Below are positions 12,401 through 20,361 of a stretch of 64,000 bases of DNA, one piece after another. The translations under genes and the position numbers were made by a program. This stretch comes from Dryas octopetala. Taxonomy: Eukaryota; Streptophyta; Magnoliopsida; Rosales; Rosaceae. Numbering within the stretch: the first letter of the stretch is position 1; each line of letters opens with the position of its first letter. Location of the stretch: positions 17,868,941 through 17,932,940 of the forward strand of contig OY992834.1 of the NCBI GenBank assembly GCA_963921425.1. The letters run 5' to 3'. The notes beneath the pieces were generated by a model, which worked only from the letters and a program-made list of their open reading frames with translations, had not been told where the DNA came from and ran no database searches.

Positions 12401-12905
12401 GCACAATGAAGGAGTAGGAGGGAGGCGATGGAGGATCGATGTAGTCGATCTTTGGAGCCAACAGAAAGGCTTTCAGGGTTTTTTTGAATTTAGATTTTTT
12501 TCTATAAAAAAAAAAAAGACACATATAATTTGTCCATGTTAATTAGAAACTCAAGATATAGAGATCCTAAGCGCTGAGGACCCAAACATTGATACCTGCA
12601 ATGCTTAATAGTATCCCTGGCATGAACGATTCTTTCAAAGTCTCCCATGCAAGTTTGGCTTCTCTAATGCCACTGATAACAGAAAACATCTCAGTCCCGC
12701 AAGAAATCTGGATTGCATGCAAAGCCTTGGCATTCTTCTTCCTCCACCAATTATCTTTTGATTCTCTAGGTTTAGCGGTAAATTCAACAACGTCCCAAAG
12801 ACCTTCAGCCAACAAGTAGGTTTCAACCCGAAAACTCCATTCTTCATAGTTATTTTGGTTAAGAACTTCAAGAACAATTGCCTTAGGGGCAACTGTAGCT
12901 GCCAT
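1165..12905 (-). CDS. UBN2/DUF4219-ankyrin repeat protein gene (3' end off window)
   Basis: A seven-exon model reads 12905-12596, 11745-11602, 11316-11104, 10782-10672, 8499-8356, 1900-1424 and 1314-1165. All junctions are GT-AG and phase 1, giving about 516 codons in the window. The first exon encodes a gag-derived UBN2/DUF4219-like domain (NNYEEWSFRVETYLLAEGLW; WRKKNAKALHAIQISCG). The middle four are short acidic exons sharing KRSP..D.GQPELDD. The last two encode ankyrin-type repeats ending in FWQKWIYD, as in plant ACD6/ITN1-like proteins. Such proteins usually end in a PGG membrane domain, which is missing here and expected beyond position 1. The first in-frame ATG of exon 1 is at 12905. 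Role: inferred signalling or stress-related ankyrin protein; no ligand or partner can be read from the sequence. Uncertain points are which cassettes are spliced together and whether the gene is still functional, given the 6.5-kb transposon-filled intron. Confidence 0.8.
1424..1900 (-). CDS. Ankyrin exon 6 of the UBN2-ankyrin gene
   Basis: This 477-nt exon follows the acceptor CATTTTCAG, the same acceptor context as the four cassette exons, and ends at G|GTAAGA. It encodes helical ankyrin-type repeats (YIKEALRVAIERHAPEELVI; LNVFAYALHEGLTQIVIHMA; MIPVLVAAFFDHWEMAVRLY). The first internal ATG (1877) is not the gene start, because the frame opens up to the acceptor. Confidence 0.85.
2430..2812 (+). 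other. CT-rich leader-like, possible captured first exon
   Basis: A locally GC- and pyrimidine-rich block with many CTCTCT words is followed by an open frame (proline/serine/arginine-rich) and a potential donor after GGAGGAG (GTTTGT), then AT-rich sequence. This resembles the 5' end of a plant gene. It lies within the long-TIR element, so it may be a captured fragment. I do not recognise the encoded peptide. Confidence 0.3.
3888..4112. repeat. 43-bp hairpin minisatellite, left part
   Basis: Five imperfect units of 42-43 bp, each containing ATTGTTACTG followed a few bases later by CAGTAACAAT or CCGTAACAAT, so each unit can fold into a hairpin. The array continues at 5330 after an interrupting transposon. 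Confidence 0.85.
4113..5329. mobile_element. hAT-type non-autonomous element, copy 1
   Basis: A 1217-bp insertion splits the 43-bp minisatellite. The 8-bp direct repeat GTTGTCAG flanks it (4105-4112 and 5330-5337). Its termini are CAAGGAGTTAA and the inverted CAAGGAATAAA, followed by subterminal GAAATTTCG words in both orientations. An 8-bp duplication with CA..TG ends fits the hAT superfamily. The interior holds a GA-rich tract and the phrase GGGGTTTCGTTTGGCT, shared with copy 2 at 33585-34712. No transposase is present. Confidence 0.75.
5330..5440. repeat. 43-bp hairpin minisatellite, right part
   Basis: Two to three more units with CAGTAACAATATGTAAGT continue the 3888-4112 array on the other side of the hAT-type insertion. 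Confidence 0.8.
5745..5994 (+). pseudogene. Unrecognised coding-like fragment
   Basis: An open plus-strand frame of about 80 codons ends at a TGA near 5991. Its composition looks like a real acidic protein segment (SAPPMPVEEISSFCDQSEV; DISSFWAVGRESDLIN). There is no ATG at its start and no clear splice sites. It lies in the long-TIR element, so a captured exon is possible. I do not recognise a family. Confidence 0.3.
5974..6230 (-). pseudogene. Unrecognised Ser/Gln/Pro-rich fragment
   Basis: A minus-strand open frame downstream of a (CT)n tract reads SGATTSSSSSFEQQQQFEAA and then a proline-rich tail. The tract followed by the frame resembles a plant 5' leader and first exon. Low complexity makes this weak evidence; it may be another captured fragment in the long-TIR element. 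Confidence 0.25.
6281..6317. repeat. (GA)n microsatellite
   Basis: About 18 uninterrupted GA dinucleotides. Confidence 0.95.
6427..7105. mobile_element. Foldback MULE, copy 1
   Basis: A 679-bp non-autonomous element with arms of about 300 bp. The 9-bp duplication TTATTTTTT flanks it (6418-6426 and 7106-7114), which fits Mutator-like elements. The termini read GAAAAAAATTTATAAAC and, inverted, GGGAAGAATTTACAAAC. The arms contain GTTTAAAGATATGCATCTCC and its inverse near 6900, and ATAATCGGCCCCAAAGTAGGG. It is the same family as 17601-18233 and has inserted in the right arm of the larger 2085-7256 element. Confidence 0.8.
7969..8264. mobile_element. Inverted-repeat MITE
   Basis: A foldback of about 300 bp starts TTGTTTGATGCATG and ends ATATGCATCAAACATG. 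Inner arms match over long stretches (TTCATGTGTATTCAATG against CAATACACATGAATT; TTCTAACTTGAA against TTCAAGTTAGAA; GATGAAACTTATCCC against GGGATAAGTTTCC). I could not fix a target duplication, so the superfamily is open. Confidence 0.6.
8356..8499 (-). CDS. Cassette exon 5 of the UBN2-ankyrin gene
   Basis: A 144-nt exon, phase 1 in and phase 1 out, between CATTTTCAG and G|GTATTT. It encodes an acidic, lysine-rich linker with DDGQPELDDG and KDHKYKPNVD. Related to the three cassettes upstream; the flanking intron is also similar. Confidence 0.7.
8700..9059. other. Intronic sequence, no gene seen
   Basis: No coding frame. Around 8830-8890 it has CACAGTGACAATTATAGTTACTGTTCAACAGTG-like words split over several short motifs, related to the hairpin minisatellite words at 3888 and 15762. 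Confidence 0.4.
9050..9440. repeat. Tandem duplication, each half ending in (GA)n
   Basis: Two diverged copies of about 200 bp in direct orientation share TACTTCCAGAT, GATTGACAAA/GGTTGACAAA, CCTCAAGGC and TATAGTGAAGAGAA. Each runs into a GA microsatellite (about 9166-9241 and 9386-9430). The serine/leucine and arginine/glutamate ORFs here come from the GA repeat, not from genes. Confidence 0.8.
9441..10140. other. Intronic sequence, no gene seen
   Basis: AT-rich with no coding signal. A near-palindrome of TATAGATAATTG words and TA repeats lies at 9690-9750. From about 9940 short ACTTTT(G/A)CAGA and TTTTACAGA words begin, leading into the repeat at 10141. Confidence 0.4.
10141..10320. repeat. 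About 55-bp tandem repeat
   Basis: At least three diverged units contain GACTTTTACAGACTTTTTAA and end in CTTAATTGAATA. Similar AGACTTTT words extend to about 9940. It lies in the intron of the UBN2-ankyrin gene. Confidence 0.7.
10672..10782 (-). CDS. Cassette exon 4 of the UBN2-ankyrin gene
   Basis: A 111-nt exon, phase 1-1, between the acceptor ATTTTCAG and G|GTAATT. It encodes KRSPHIANDNGQPELDDG followed by an acidic tail with ATSDEEILEFETG. Nearly the same first half as the exon at 11602-11745. Confidence 0.75.
11104..11316 (-). CDS. Cassette exon 3 with fourfold in-frame repeat
   Basis: A 213-nt exon, phase 1-1. After KSSPRTASDDG it encodes QPELDDELVF four times in a row, then IKDPLQKDSYKDSREFESG before G|GTAATT. 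The sibling cassettes have one such unit (QPELDDG or similar), so this exon has grown by tandem repeat expansion. A partial copy of its 3' end and donor lies at about 11060-11090. Confidence 0.8.
11161..11280. repeat. 30-bp perfect tandem repeat, four copies
   Basis: The unit GGAATACCAGTTCATCATCA plus AGCTCAGGCT occurs four times without a mismatch, inside a coding exon and in frame (10 codons per unit). Confidence 0.97.
11602..11745 (-). CDS. Cassette exon 2 of the UBN2-ankyrin gene
   Basis: A 144-nt exon, phase 1-1, between ATTTTCAG and G|GTAATT. It encodes KRSPHIANDNEQPKLDDVS, then RDRKYKPFVVKQSAKIVKSG. An internal GTAAGT at 11658-11653 could act as an earlier donor giving an 87-nt exon, also phase 1-1. 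Confidence 0.7.
12014..12595. other. Intron 1 of the UBN2-ankyrin gene
   Basis: No coding signal. AT-rich with a CCTCC/GGAGG-rich patch near 12310-12440 that can pair imperfectly with itself. Confidence 0.4.
12596..12905 (-). CDS. First exon: UBN2/DUF4219 gag-like domain
   Basis: A 310-nt exon starts at the ATG at 12905 (MAATVAPKAIVLEVLNQNNY) and ends at G|GTATCA in phase 1, which joins any cassette exon. The conserved NNYEEWSFRVETYLL, W..KNAKALHAIQISCG and AKLAWETLKE stretches match the copia-gag-derived UBN2/DUF4219 module that plants have reused at the N-terminus of some ankyrin proteins. It could also be a lone retroelement gag remnant, but the acceptor phases and the array downstream favour a host gene. 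Confidence 0.75.
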
Positions 12906-13605
12906 ATTGCTCAATCTGTCAAATTATCCAAGGTCATTTATGTCGATCTAGCATATGTGCAAATGAAAAAAAAAAAAAAAAGAATAATAAAACAAACAAC
13001 ATATAAGTTATAACTACTACTCACAGATCGAATTGGGACAGATCTTCAAAAAGCTCCGCATGCAGCTTGTAAGTTTTAATTCTCTGATTGCCAAACTCCT
13101 GATTTATAGGCTTTATAGACAATACTGTACTTTTTAAAAAAAAAACGTGGCAAAACTGTTAGAAGAGAAAAAACAAGGATAAGAAGATGACCTTTTTGAA
13201 CGCCCTAAAGAAAAACAAGAGAAAGGGTGGCCGGGAGAGTCGTTGATAGAGAGACAAATCAGCAATTAAAAAAAAAAAAAGACTAGAAGACTCCACGGCA
13301 ACTGTCTTGTGAAAAGATTAACAAGACAAAGCCTTCTTGTCTAATGTCTTATTCAAATAGTAAAAACTTTGTCGTAGGCTACCTTACTTTTTCATAAATT
13401 AAAGTGGCTGCTAAAGTAGTTGTATGATGTTACTTTTTCATAAATATTATTTGCTGAAACTGTTGCTGCACATGCACTGCTATTGTTTTGGCTACATCTG
13501 CTCTATTAATGCTGATGGTGATTTTGGTGCTGATTGATAAGGAAAGGATAGGAAAAAAGCTAGAGACAGCTGTGAAAAGAGTTTACACATATTAATTAAT
13601 ATAGA
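12906..13605. other. Upstream region of the UBN2-ankyrin gene
   Basis: No coding frame recognised. It should hold the promoter and leader of the minus-strand gene, but I cannot pick out a convincing TATA box. Contains several A tracts. Confidence 0.35.
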
Positions 13606-13735
13606 ATATTTATGGAGTGAAGAGGAGGTAGGTGTCACATACTAATTAACTGAGATCGATAGAATATTTATGGAGAGAACAGGAGGTAGGTGTCACATAC
13701 TAATTAACGGAGATCGATAGAATATTTATGGAGAG
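13606..13735. repeat. 59-bp tandem repeat, about 2.3 copies
   Basis: The unit starting GAATATTTATGGAG and containing AGGAGGTAGGTGTCACATAC and TAATTAAC.GAGATCGATA is repeated almost exactly, with a partial third copy. Confidence 0.9.
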
Positions 13736-14965
13736 AAGCGCTGGGTTGCTGTGAAAAAGAGATGGAAAGAAGGCGCCACGTGTCGCTTGCTGAGTGGAGG
13801 GGAAATTGATTAATCAAATGCAGCATGTGATAGCATTTACAAAGGTGCAGCGGCTGCAAGTGGCTGGCTCGGCTTGGGATGCTGCAGAGAGAAGGAAGGG
13901 AGGAGACGGCTTGCGGCTGGCTGGCTCGGCTCGGCTCACATGGAGCGGGAGTTGTGCTGCTGGGAGAGACGCCACATGTCGCAGCGTGGTTGGTTGAAAG
14001 AAGATTAATCAACCAATTTGAAAGCTTGGCTGCAGGCGAATGGGTGCGTGTCAGCGGGAAGAAAAAGGAAGGAAGGCTGCAGGAAGCTTCCTCCTCCTCT
14101 GTGACCGTTCGCCTCCCAAGAGGCGGGCTTGGGCTTCTGCTGATGGGCTGAATCTCATCTTTCTTTTCTTTTCAATTTGGGCCGGCTGCTTCCTCTTTTG
14201 GGCTTCATTCTCTCCACTTGGGCTGGGCTTGTTCTTCTTCCTTTATTTGTTTTAGGCTTTTATTTTCTTTTTCTTTAATTAAGCCTACAAAATTAAAATT
14301 CAAATAAACTAATTAAAAAAATAAAATCTAATAGACAATTAAATAAAACTTAATAAATTTTAGGAATTAAGACAAACTAATAAAACCCACTAATTAACTA
14401 AATAATAAAAATAAGAATTTAAAACACTAAAAATGCTCAAAGACAAAGACAAAAATGTATGATTTTAAGGATAAAATATGTATATAAATTAAGCACAACA
14501 CTGATGCTAGGCTTTTATCATGTTCTCGATATTGTGAAGCTCCTCATCCGTAAGATTATTCTAGAATTGAGCATCGTTGTCTTCTACTTGCTCTTTGTAT
14601 TCTAATCTTTCTTTTATTTTCTCGTAAATATCTTTAGTTTCTGTACTCATGTGAAGTATAGGCCCAAAGGGACTAGTGAGAATCTTTTCTCTATTGTAAA
14701 AACTTGTGTCATCGATCATCTTCTCCCATTAATTTCAGCTAGGGACGAGTGTCATCAAATCTGTTAACGTCACAAATCATGCTTCCTTTATATCTCTTGT
14801 TGTGCTTCCTCTATAGATCATGCTTCCATGTATAAGCTGCTATTGATGAAACGAACTACTTATCTTCGCTGAAGACTGTTATATGATAAGCTTGATTATA
14901 TGTGGACATGGTCAGGGAACCATTCTGGTGGAATGATGATGAATGTGACACAAACATAATTCCAT
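13736..14965. other. Intergenic, repeat-like, no gene seen
   Basis: 13740-14270 is GC-richer, with two related blocks (GGCTGGCTCGGCT words and GGTTGATTAATC-like words), then a TTGGGCC/GGGCTT-rich stretch. 14270-14510 is very AT-rich, ending AATTAAGCACAACA. The ORFs here are low in complexity. The composition resembles decayed LTR sequence, but I see no paired LTR, primer site or polymerase. Confidence 0.4.
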
Positions 14966-15360
14966 CTATCTAAATATATATCTACAAAATACTAGAACTT
15001 TAGAGAGATCGAACTGCTTGAGATGATTAAGATTATCAACATTCGACATATATATCTCTCTGAGATAGCCAAAATCAAGTAGTAGCTTAGGTATAACTTG
15101 AACTACTTCTTGCTTCCCTTTGTATTTGTAACTAAAATGCCAAGGCTTATTGTATTGTAAGTTGAAGCGAGCCAATGCGATGCTGATGTAAGGAGTGCTG
15201 CAATCACAGGATCCGGGTTTTATACAAAAACAGGGTGGAAATATCTGGGTGATAATATCCATTCCTGCTTTTGGATTTGTGTTTTCTATAATTCTAGTGC
15301 AATGATCAGTGGCATGCCTCACATCAAAAACTAAAACGGACCAAAAGCTTTGCTCCCGGC
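14966..15360 (-). pseudogene. Unrecognised open stretch, probably gene relic
   Basis: A minus-strand frame of about 130 codons reads FWSVLVFDVRHATDHC, IFPPCFCIKPGSCDCS and NKPWHFSYKYKGKQEVVQ. It has cysteines and aromatic residues like a folded domain rather than repeat noise. It opens on the edge of the long-TIR element that begins near 15371, and the sequence downstream on its own strand (14500-14960) carries coding-like fragments broken by stops. I do not recognise the family; a decayed or interrupted gene is the best reading. Confidence 0.3.
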
Positions 15361-15370
15361 AGCCTTAGGC

Positions 15371-17432
15371 CAAAAAATAGCAAACAATCCCCTTAAACTT
15401 AAATTGTATCACTTTACCACATGAACTTCACAAGTTGTTACAAAATGCCCTATTTCCTCAACTCTGTTAGTCTAACGGTTAGAAATGCTTATATGGCAGC
15501 TACATGCCCAGCCAATGACTAGGAAAAAAAACCTGCCATGTGAAAAAAAAAATTATAAAACTATAATATATGAAAACATTTAAATTTGAATTATAAAATA
15601 AGTAAATTACTTAAAAGTTCATTTGAGAGCCTTTTATACCCAAAAAAAAAAAACCCACCTTAAAAGTTGGAATAATAAATAGGTCTATTATGTACAAATA
15701 AAGTCCACATTATGTTTTTTTCCATAGATTTTTTTGTTTTTTTGAAAACTAAGCAAATTGCCACAGTAACAATGATTGTTACTCCCAAACAATAGTAATT
15801 AGTAGAGCATTTCTGCAATTTAAATAGTTACTATCCCACAGTAATAATGATTGCTACTACCAAACAGTAACAATTAATAGAGTATTTTTACAATTTAAAT
15901 AGTTATTGTCCCACAGTAACAATGATTGTCACTACCCAGTAGCAATTAATAGAGTACTTTTGCAATTTAAATAGTTACTACATTTATCTTCTCCTACGTG
16001 ACTACCTTTCTCTTCTCCCAAGTTTTTTTTTTCTCTTTTCTCTCATTTCTTTCTGATCTCCCCGTGATTTTCTCTTTCTCTCTTATCTTTTTCTCTTCTT
16101 CCTCGAACGCGACTTCTCTCCCTCAAACTTACCTCCTACCTCAGTTTCTCTCTCCTCTCTCCCCGCATCCTCTTTCTGCCTTAATTTCTCTCTCATCTCG
16201 ATCTCTTCCTCTCCTCTTTCTTTCAGCCCCGAAACCAATCCCCCAGCCCCGACCGCCGCCCTCCCCTTCCCCCTGCATGCTCTCTCTCGCTGCCTCCCTC
16301 GACTGACACTAGAGGACTGACTGGGTACCGATTTTTTACAACCGGACCGGGTTGATCTAATTGTTCTAGATCTGGCTTTTAAAAAAAAAAAAACCATTAT
16401 AAAATTGAATTAAGAAAATATATAACCAAGGAAAAAAAAAAACATCATACCCACACCCTCCCTTCCTTCCCCCACCTGAACCCCGCACGAATAAATTAAA
16501 TACATGCATTAAGATATGAAGGCTTCTTATTGCACAACAACGAAACCCCACCCCGGCCACCACCCTCCTCTCACTTCCTCACTCCCGCAGCCCCTTTCAC
16601 AACAGGCAACTTCTCCTTATTTCTCTCTCTTCCCCTCTCTTCCGCTCTCTTTCTCTCTCTTCCCCTCTCTTCCCCTCTCTTTTTCTCTCTTTCCCTCTTT
16701 TTATCTTTCCCTCCCTCTTTATCTCTCTGATTCAGCATAATTAGATTTGTATCTTCCAAAAAAAAAAAAAAATCAAATTGGGTTTTGAGGGGACTCTAAA
16801 AGGCAGACAATTGAGTTAGATTAGTTAGGCCTCATTTGGATTAGATCAAAGCTTTCCAAGACCTTGACTTGTTCATTACAGTTATCTCATTATTACTTAT
16901 GTTGATTCATGAGATCAAAAAAAGAGGGATCCAAGAAAGCTCTGAATTGCATTCTTTGGTGAGAAAGAAATTAATATTTTATTCTCTTTAAATTTGATTT
17001 ATCATGATTATAGCAACTGGGCTGGTTCGAAAAAGATTCCTATAGTTTCCCTTTTATGAGTTTGCCTCAAAACCAGAGAGAGAGAGTAGTGGTAAAGGGA
17101 GAGAAAATGAAAGGAAAATAGAGGAGAGGGAAAAAAAAGAAGATTCATTGGATGGCGAGGGAAAAGGGGCTGCCGGCGGTGAAGAAAGGTGGGGTGGGGT
17201 TCAGGTGGCCGGGGGAGGGAATGGTGAGGCTGATGTTTTTTTCTCTTTGGTTTTCTTTTCTTAATTCAAATACTACTTTATTTAACGATTGGACACGTAA
17301 GTCCCACATCAGCATTTTTAACGATTGGACTAACGGATCGAGTTGACGAAATAAGGCATTTGCAACAATATGTTAACTTCGGGTGATAAAGTGATACATT
17401 TTAAGTTTAAGGGGGAAAGTAAGAAAAAATGT
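15371..17432. mobile_element. Probable 2-kb long-TIR element
   Basis: Two distant segments are inverted relatives of about 110 bp. The left (15391-15490) reads TTAAACTTAAATTGTATCAC, then CACAAGTTGTTACAAAATGCC and TTAGTCTAACGGTTA in order. The right (17300-17415) reads AACGATTGGACTAACGG, AAATAAGGCATTTGCAACAA and GTGATACATTTTAAGTTTAA. Outer ends and target duplication are not clear. The interior is CT-rich with a hairpin-word repeat and no transposase. Confidence 0.45.
15762..15990. repeat. About 74-bp tandem repeat, three copies
   Basis: Units contain CCCACAGTAACAATGATTG, an inverted-type ACAGTAACAATTA, AATAGAGTA and TGCAATTTAAATAGTTA. The CAGTAACAAT/ATTGTTACT words are the same as in the 43-bp array at 3888. 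Confidence 0.85.
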
Positions 17433-17591
17433 ATCTTTCAAGTGGCATTAGTGCGAATAAGCCTAATTTTAAAGCGAACCTGCCGTTTTTATACCTTATC
17501 CCAAAACACTAGCCCGGCTAGGCTTGAAATTTTTGCAAGAGAGCTTGACTATTTTTATTTTTTGAAAAGTACTTTTTTATTCCGGTCAAAG
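17433..17591. other. Short intergenic stretch
   Basis: Nothing recognised between two mobile elements. Confidence 0.3.
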
Positions 17592-17600
17592 TTTCTAATA

Positions 17601-18233
17601 GGGAAATTTTAGCTAAAGGACTCTAACTATACCCCATATTTCTATTCAAGATATGAATTTCACTTTGTGTCAACTGAGGGCTGAAACTTTCATTTTGTGT
17701 CAATTAAAGACCCTGTTTTTTTTCAGTTTTTATCTCAACTTTGGCCCAATATTGGACCCATCAAACATCTACCAAATTCAGCAAACTTGTACTTGGTTTA
17801 AAGCTATGTATCTCCTTTTTACAACCATATAAAGATCATTCAAATCGGACATTTACAACTCCAAATAATCGGCCCCAAAGTAGGGTATCCGAAATCGTTC
17901 AATCGGACCTCTGAGAAAATATTTGAAAAATTAGACAGTTTCGGATACCCTACTTTGGGGCAGATTATATAGAGTTGTAGAAGTCTGATTTGAGTGATCT
18001 TTATATGGTTGTAAAGAGAAGATGCATAGCTTTAAACCAAGTATAAGTTTGCTATATTTGGTGAAGGTTTGATAGATCCAATGTCAGGCCAAAATTAAGA
18101 TAAAAACTAAAAAAAAAACAGGGTCCTTAATTGACACAAAATGAAAGTTTTAGTCATCAGTTGACACAAAGTGAAATTGATATCCTGAATAGAAAGATGG
18201 GTATAGTTGGAGTCCTTTAGCTAAAATTTTCCC
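17601..18233. mobile_element. Foldback MULE, copy 2
   Basis: A 633-bp non-autonomous element with near-complete inverted arms of about 300 bp. The left end GGGAAATTTTAGCTAAAGGA matches the inverted right end GGGAAAATTTTAGCTAAAGG. The exact 9-bp duplication TTTCTAATA flanks it (17592-17600 and 18234-18242), as expected for Mutator-like elements. Arms share CACTTTGTGTCAACTGA, GGTTTAAAGCTATG and CCCCAAAGTAGGGTATCCGA with copy 1 at 6427-7105. No ORF. Confidence 0.9.
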
Positions 18234-18242
18234 TTTCTAATA

Positions 18243-18982
18243 TGTAAAAATAAAAAACGCCACCACCTCACAACGTATGGCTAACTCTAACCGATTGGGC
18301 AATTTTATTCCAAAAACAACTTGATCGAATTGTAAATATTCGACCGATCCTTTTTCTTTTCTAACAAGTATGGCCAGTTAGTTTTTTTTTAGGAAGTAAT
18401 TATTCTCATTTCGATCAGCCACTTTCAATATATAGCTAATTCTAACCGGTTAGCCACCTTTTGATTTAAAACAAATTAGTCTGGTTGATTTCCCTTGTAG
18501 TAAAAAGCTTCACCGATTAGCTTTAACTTTTTCCCAAAGGCATTTTCGGTTAGCCTATTTTTGCCAAAAGTATTTCAGTCTCAATCGAAGTTATTGTATC
18601 ATTCCAGCCTAACCAAAAGTAACTCGCCCGACCTACATTCTCAAATTCTATTTCGATTGATATTTCAGCCGATGTCAACATACGGCCCAAACAAAACCTT
18701 AAATTTTGGCCTTGATCAGATTCATTAATATCAACGGATATCAGCCCAAATTTTGTGAATGACCCGACCGAGACCATCTTTTAAGTGTTTCCCAAAAGTA
18801 CCCAACCGTTTTTATTTTAGAAAGAAACTTTTATTTCTTCGCAGTTATCACTTAAAACCAACCATGGATGACCGGATTTTTGGGATAATCAAGATAATTG
18901 TCTAGTAATTTAAGTATATATTCAAGATAATTATCCAAGGGATTGGAATGGATATATAATAATAAAGATAAGGCTTCTTGTC
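18243..18982. other. Intergenic, no gene seen
   Basis: AT-rich; repeated words such as ACCGATT, CGATCAGCC and GGTTAGCC suggest an old repeat. No coding frame of note. Confidence 0.35.
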
Positions 18983-19496
18983 ACAAATGGTACCTCCACT
19001 TTCACCCAAATATCAATTTGGTTTAAAGTGTATTTTCACTCAATGTGGTCCTCCATCTTTACTACCACACATCAATGTTGTCATTTAGCTGTATTTCATC
19101 TGAATTTCCGTCCAAAATTGTCATGTGTAGACAGTGCAGTGCACGTAACCCTTTTTCTAGGGGCAAATAGTCTTCACCCGTCCCATAACCACCCAAAAAG
19201 ACCCTACAAATTTTTTGTCATTCTTTAATTCCAAGTTTACCCTTAAAAAATACTAAAGGATTAAAAATGACAAAAGAAAAAAAAAAATCATCCTTAACCC
19301 AACCCTCTGGGTGAGAGGGTTTTTACCATTTAAAAAAGGTTTTGTGAAGTGCACGTGTCCATTTTTTACAGCAATTCAAATAGAATTGAACGGAATAACA
19401 AGATTGATGTGCAGTGATAAATATGGATGACCATATTGAATAAATTGCACTTTAAGGACCAAATTGATATTTTGGTCAAAGTCGAGGGACTATTTT
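18983..19496. mobile_element. Foldback MITE-like element
   Basis: The left side has CACTTTCACCCAAATATCAA then TTTGGTTTAAAGTG and GTGCAGTGCACGT. The right side has the inverse: GTGCACGTGTCC, GCACTTTAAGGACCAAATTG and ATATTTTGGTCAAAGTCGAG. The arms are diverged and the exact ends are not fixed; no clear target duplication. Confidence 0.5.
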
Positions 19497-20361
19497 TTAT
19501 TAAAAAAACCTAAATATAATTCTCTCATTTGACAGGGCAATTATTGCACATATTCGATCTGATCAATAGATATTATTGATCGAAGTCTCTACTAATAGGA
19601 GGCATGAATCAGTAAAGAGGAGGACATGGTCAGCACACAACACTCAGACACAGTGTCTCTTTTATTTCTAATTGAAGCTCTCATGGTTTCTCTAATTTTT
19701 AATTTTAGCAAACGCTTCCAAATTTATTTAGTTTCAATAGTTAATCTAATAGCTCTGCTAGCATCCATTTTGTCTTCGCATCGGTTTTAGATTTACAATC
19801 TCTTGATGTAAGAACATCTCTGAGTCTTTTATGCAATTTAATCATTTTCAATTTATTTCTATTCAATCAAGTTTACTTTTCCACACCCATTGCTTTCTTT
19901 AATTTATTTCTTGATTGTTCTTTTCAAAAGCCTTTTATTGCTAAAGGCAAAACACAAAACCTTTGCCGAGAACATGTTTCTTGCTCAGTCTAAGCCATAG
20001 TTTGGTAGTATTTTAGATCTTAAGCACATTTATCCACTACCGTTCATTTTTCTACTCAGGCCACTCTAGGCCGAGTAGTGTCACGCCTGCACAAACCATA
20101 GGACAAAAGCATTGCCTTCATCCGAGGCCATGAGATTGCATGCACTTAAGGTATACAATTAGCATAATTCAATTCTTGCACTGTACACTGGGATCACCCA
20201 AAACCAGTCAACGAAGGAAGCGTTACAAATACACCAAACAACCGACTCATAAATGTGAAAAGACATTGTTATGCTAGCAGTGTCAACCTTATTGCACTTC
20301 TCACTTATACTCAGGCCACGATGGAAGGTACCTGGAATTCCACAGTTTTCACTCAGTTATC
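19497..20361. other. Intergenic and 3' flank of the PPR gene
   Basis: No coding frame recognised. 20170-20361 probably includes the 3' UTR of the PPR gene that ends at 20362. 19560-20060 has TTTCTA/CTTTTATT-rich text like decayed LTR sequence, without a confirming partner. Confidence 0.35.

Noticed and set aside
16530-16760. Serine/leucine/phenylalanine-rich ORFs
   Set aside because: Product of CTCTCT and CCCTCT repeats; no gene structure.
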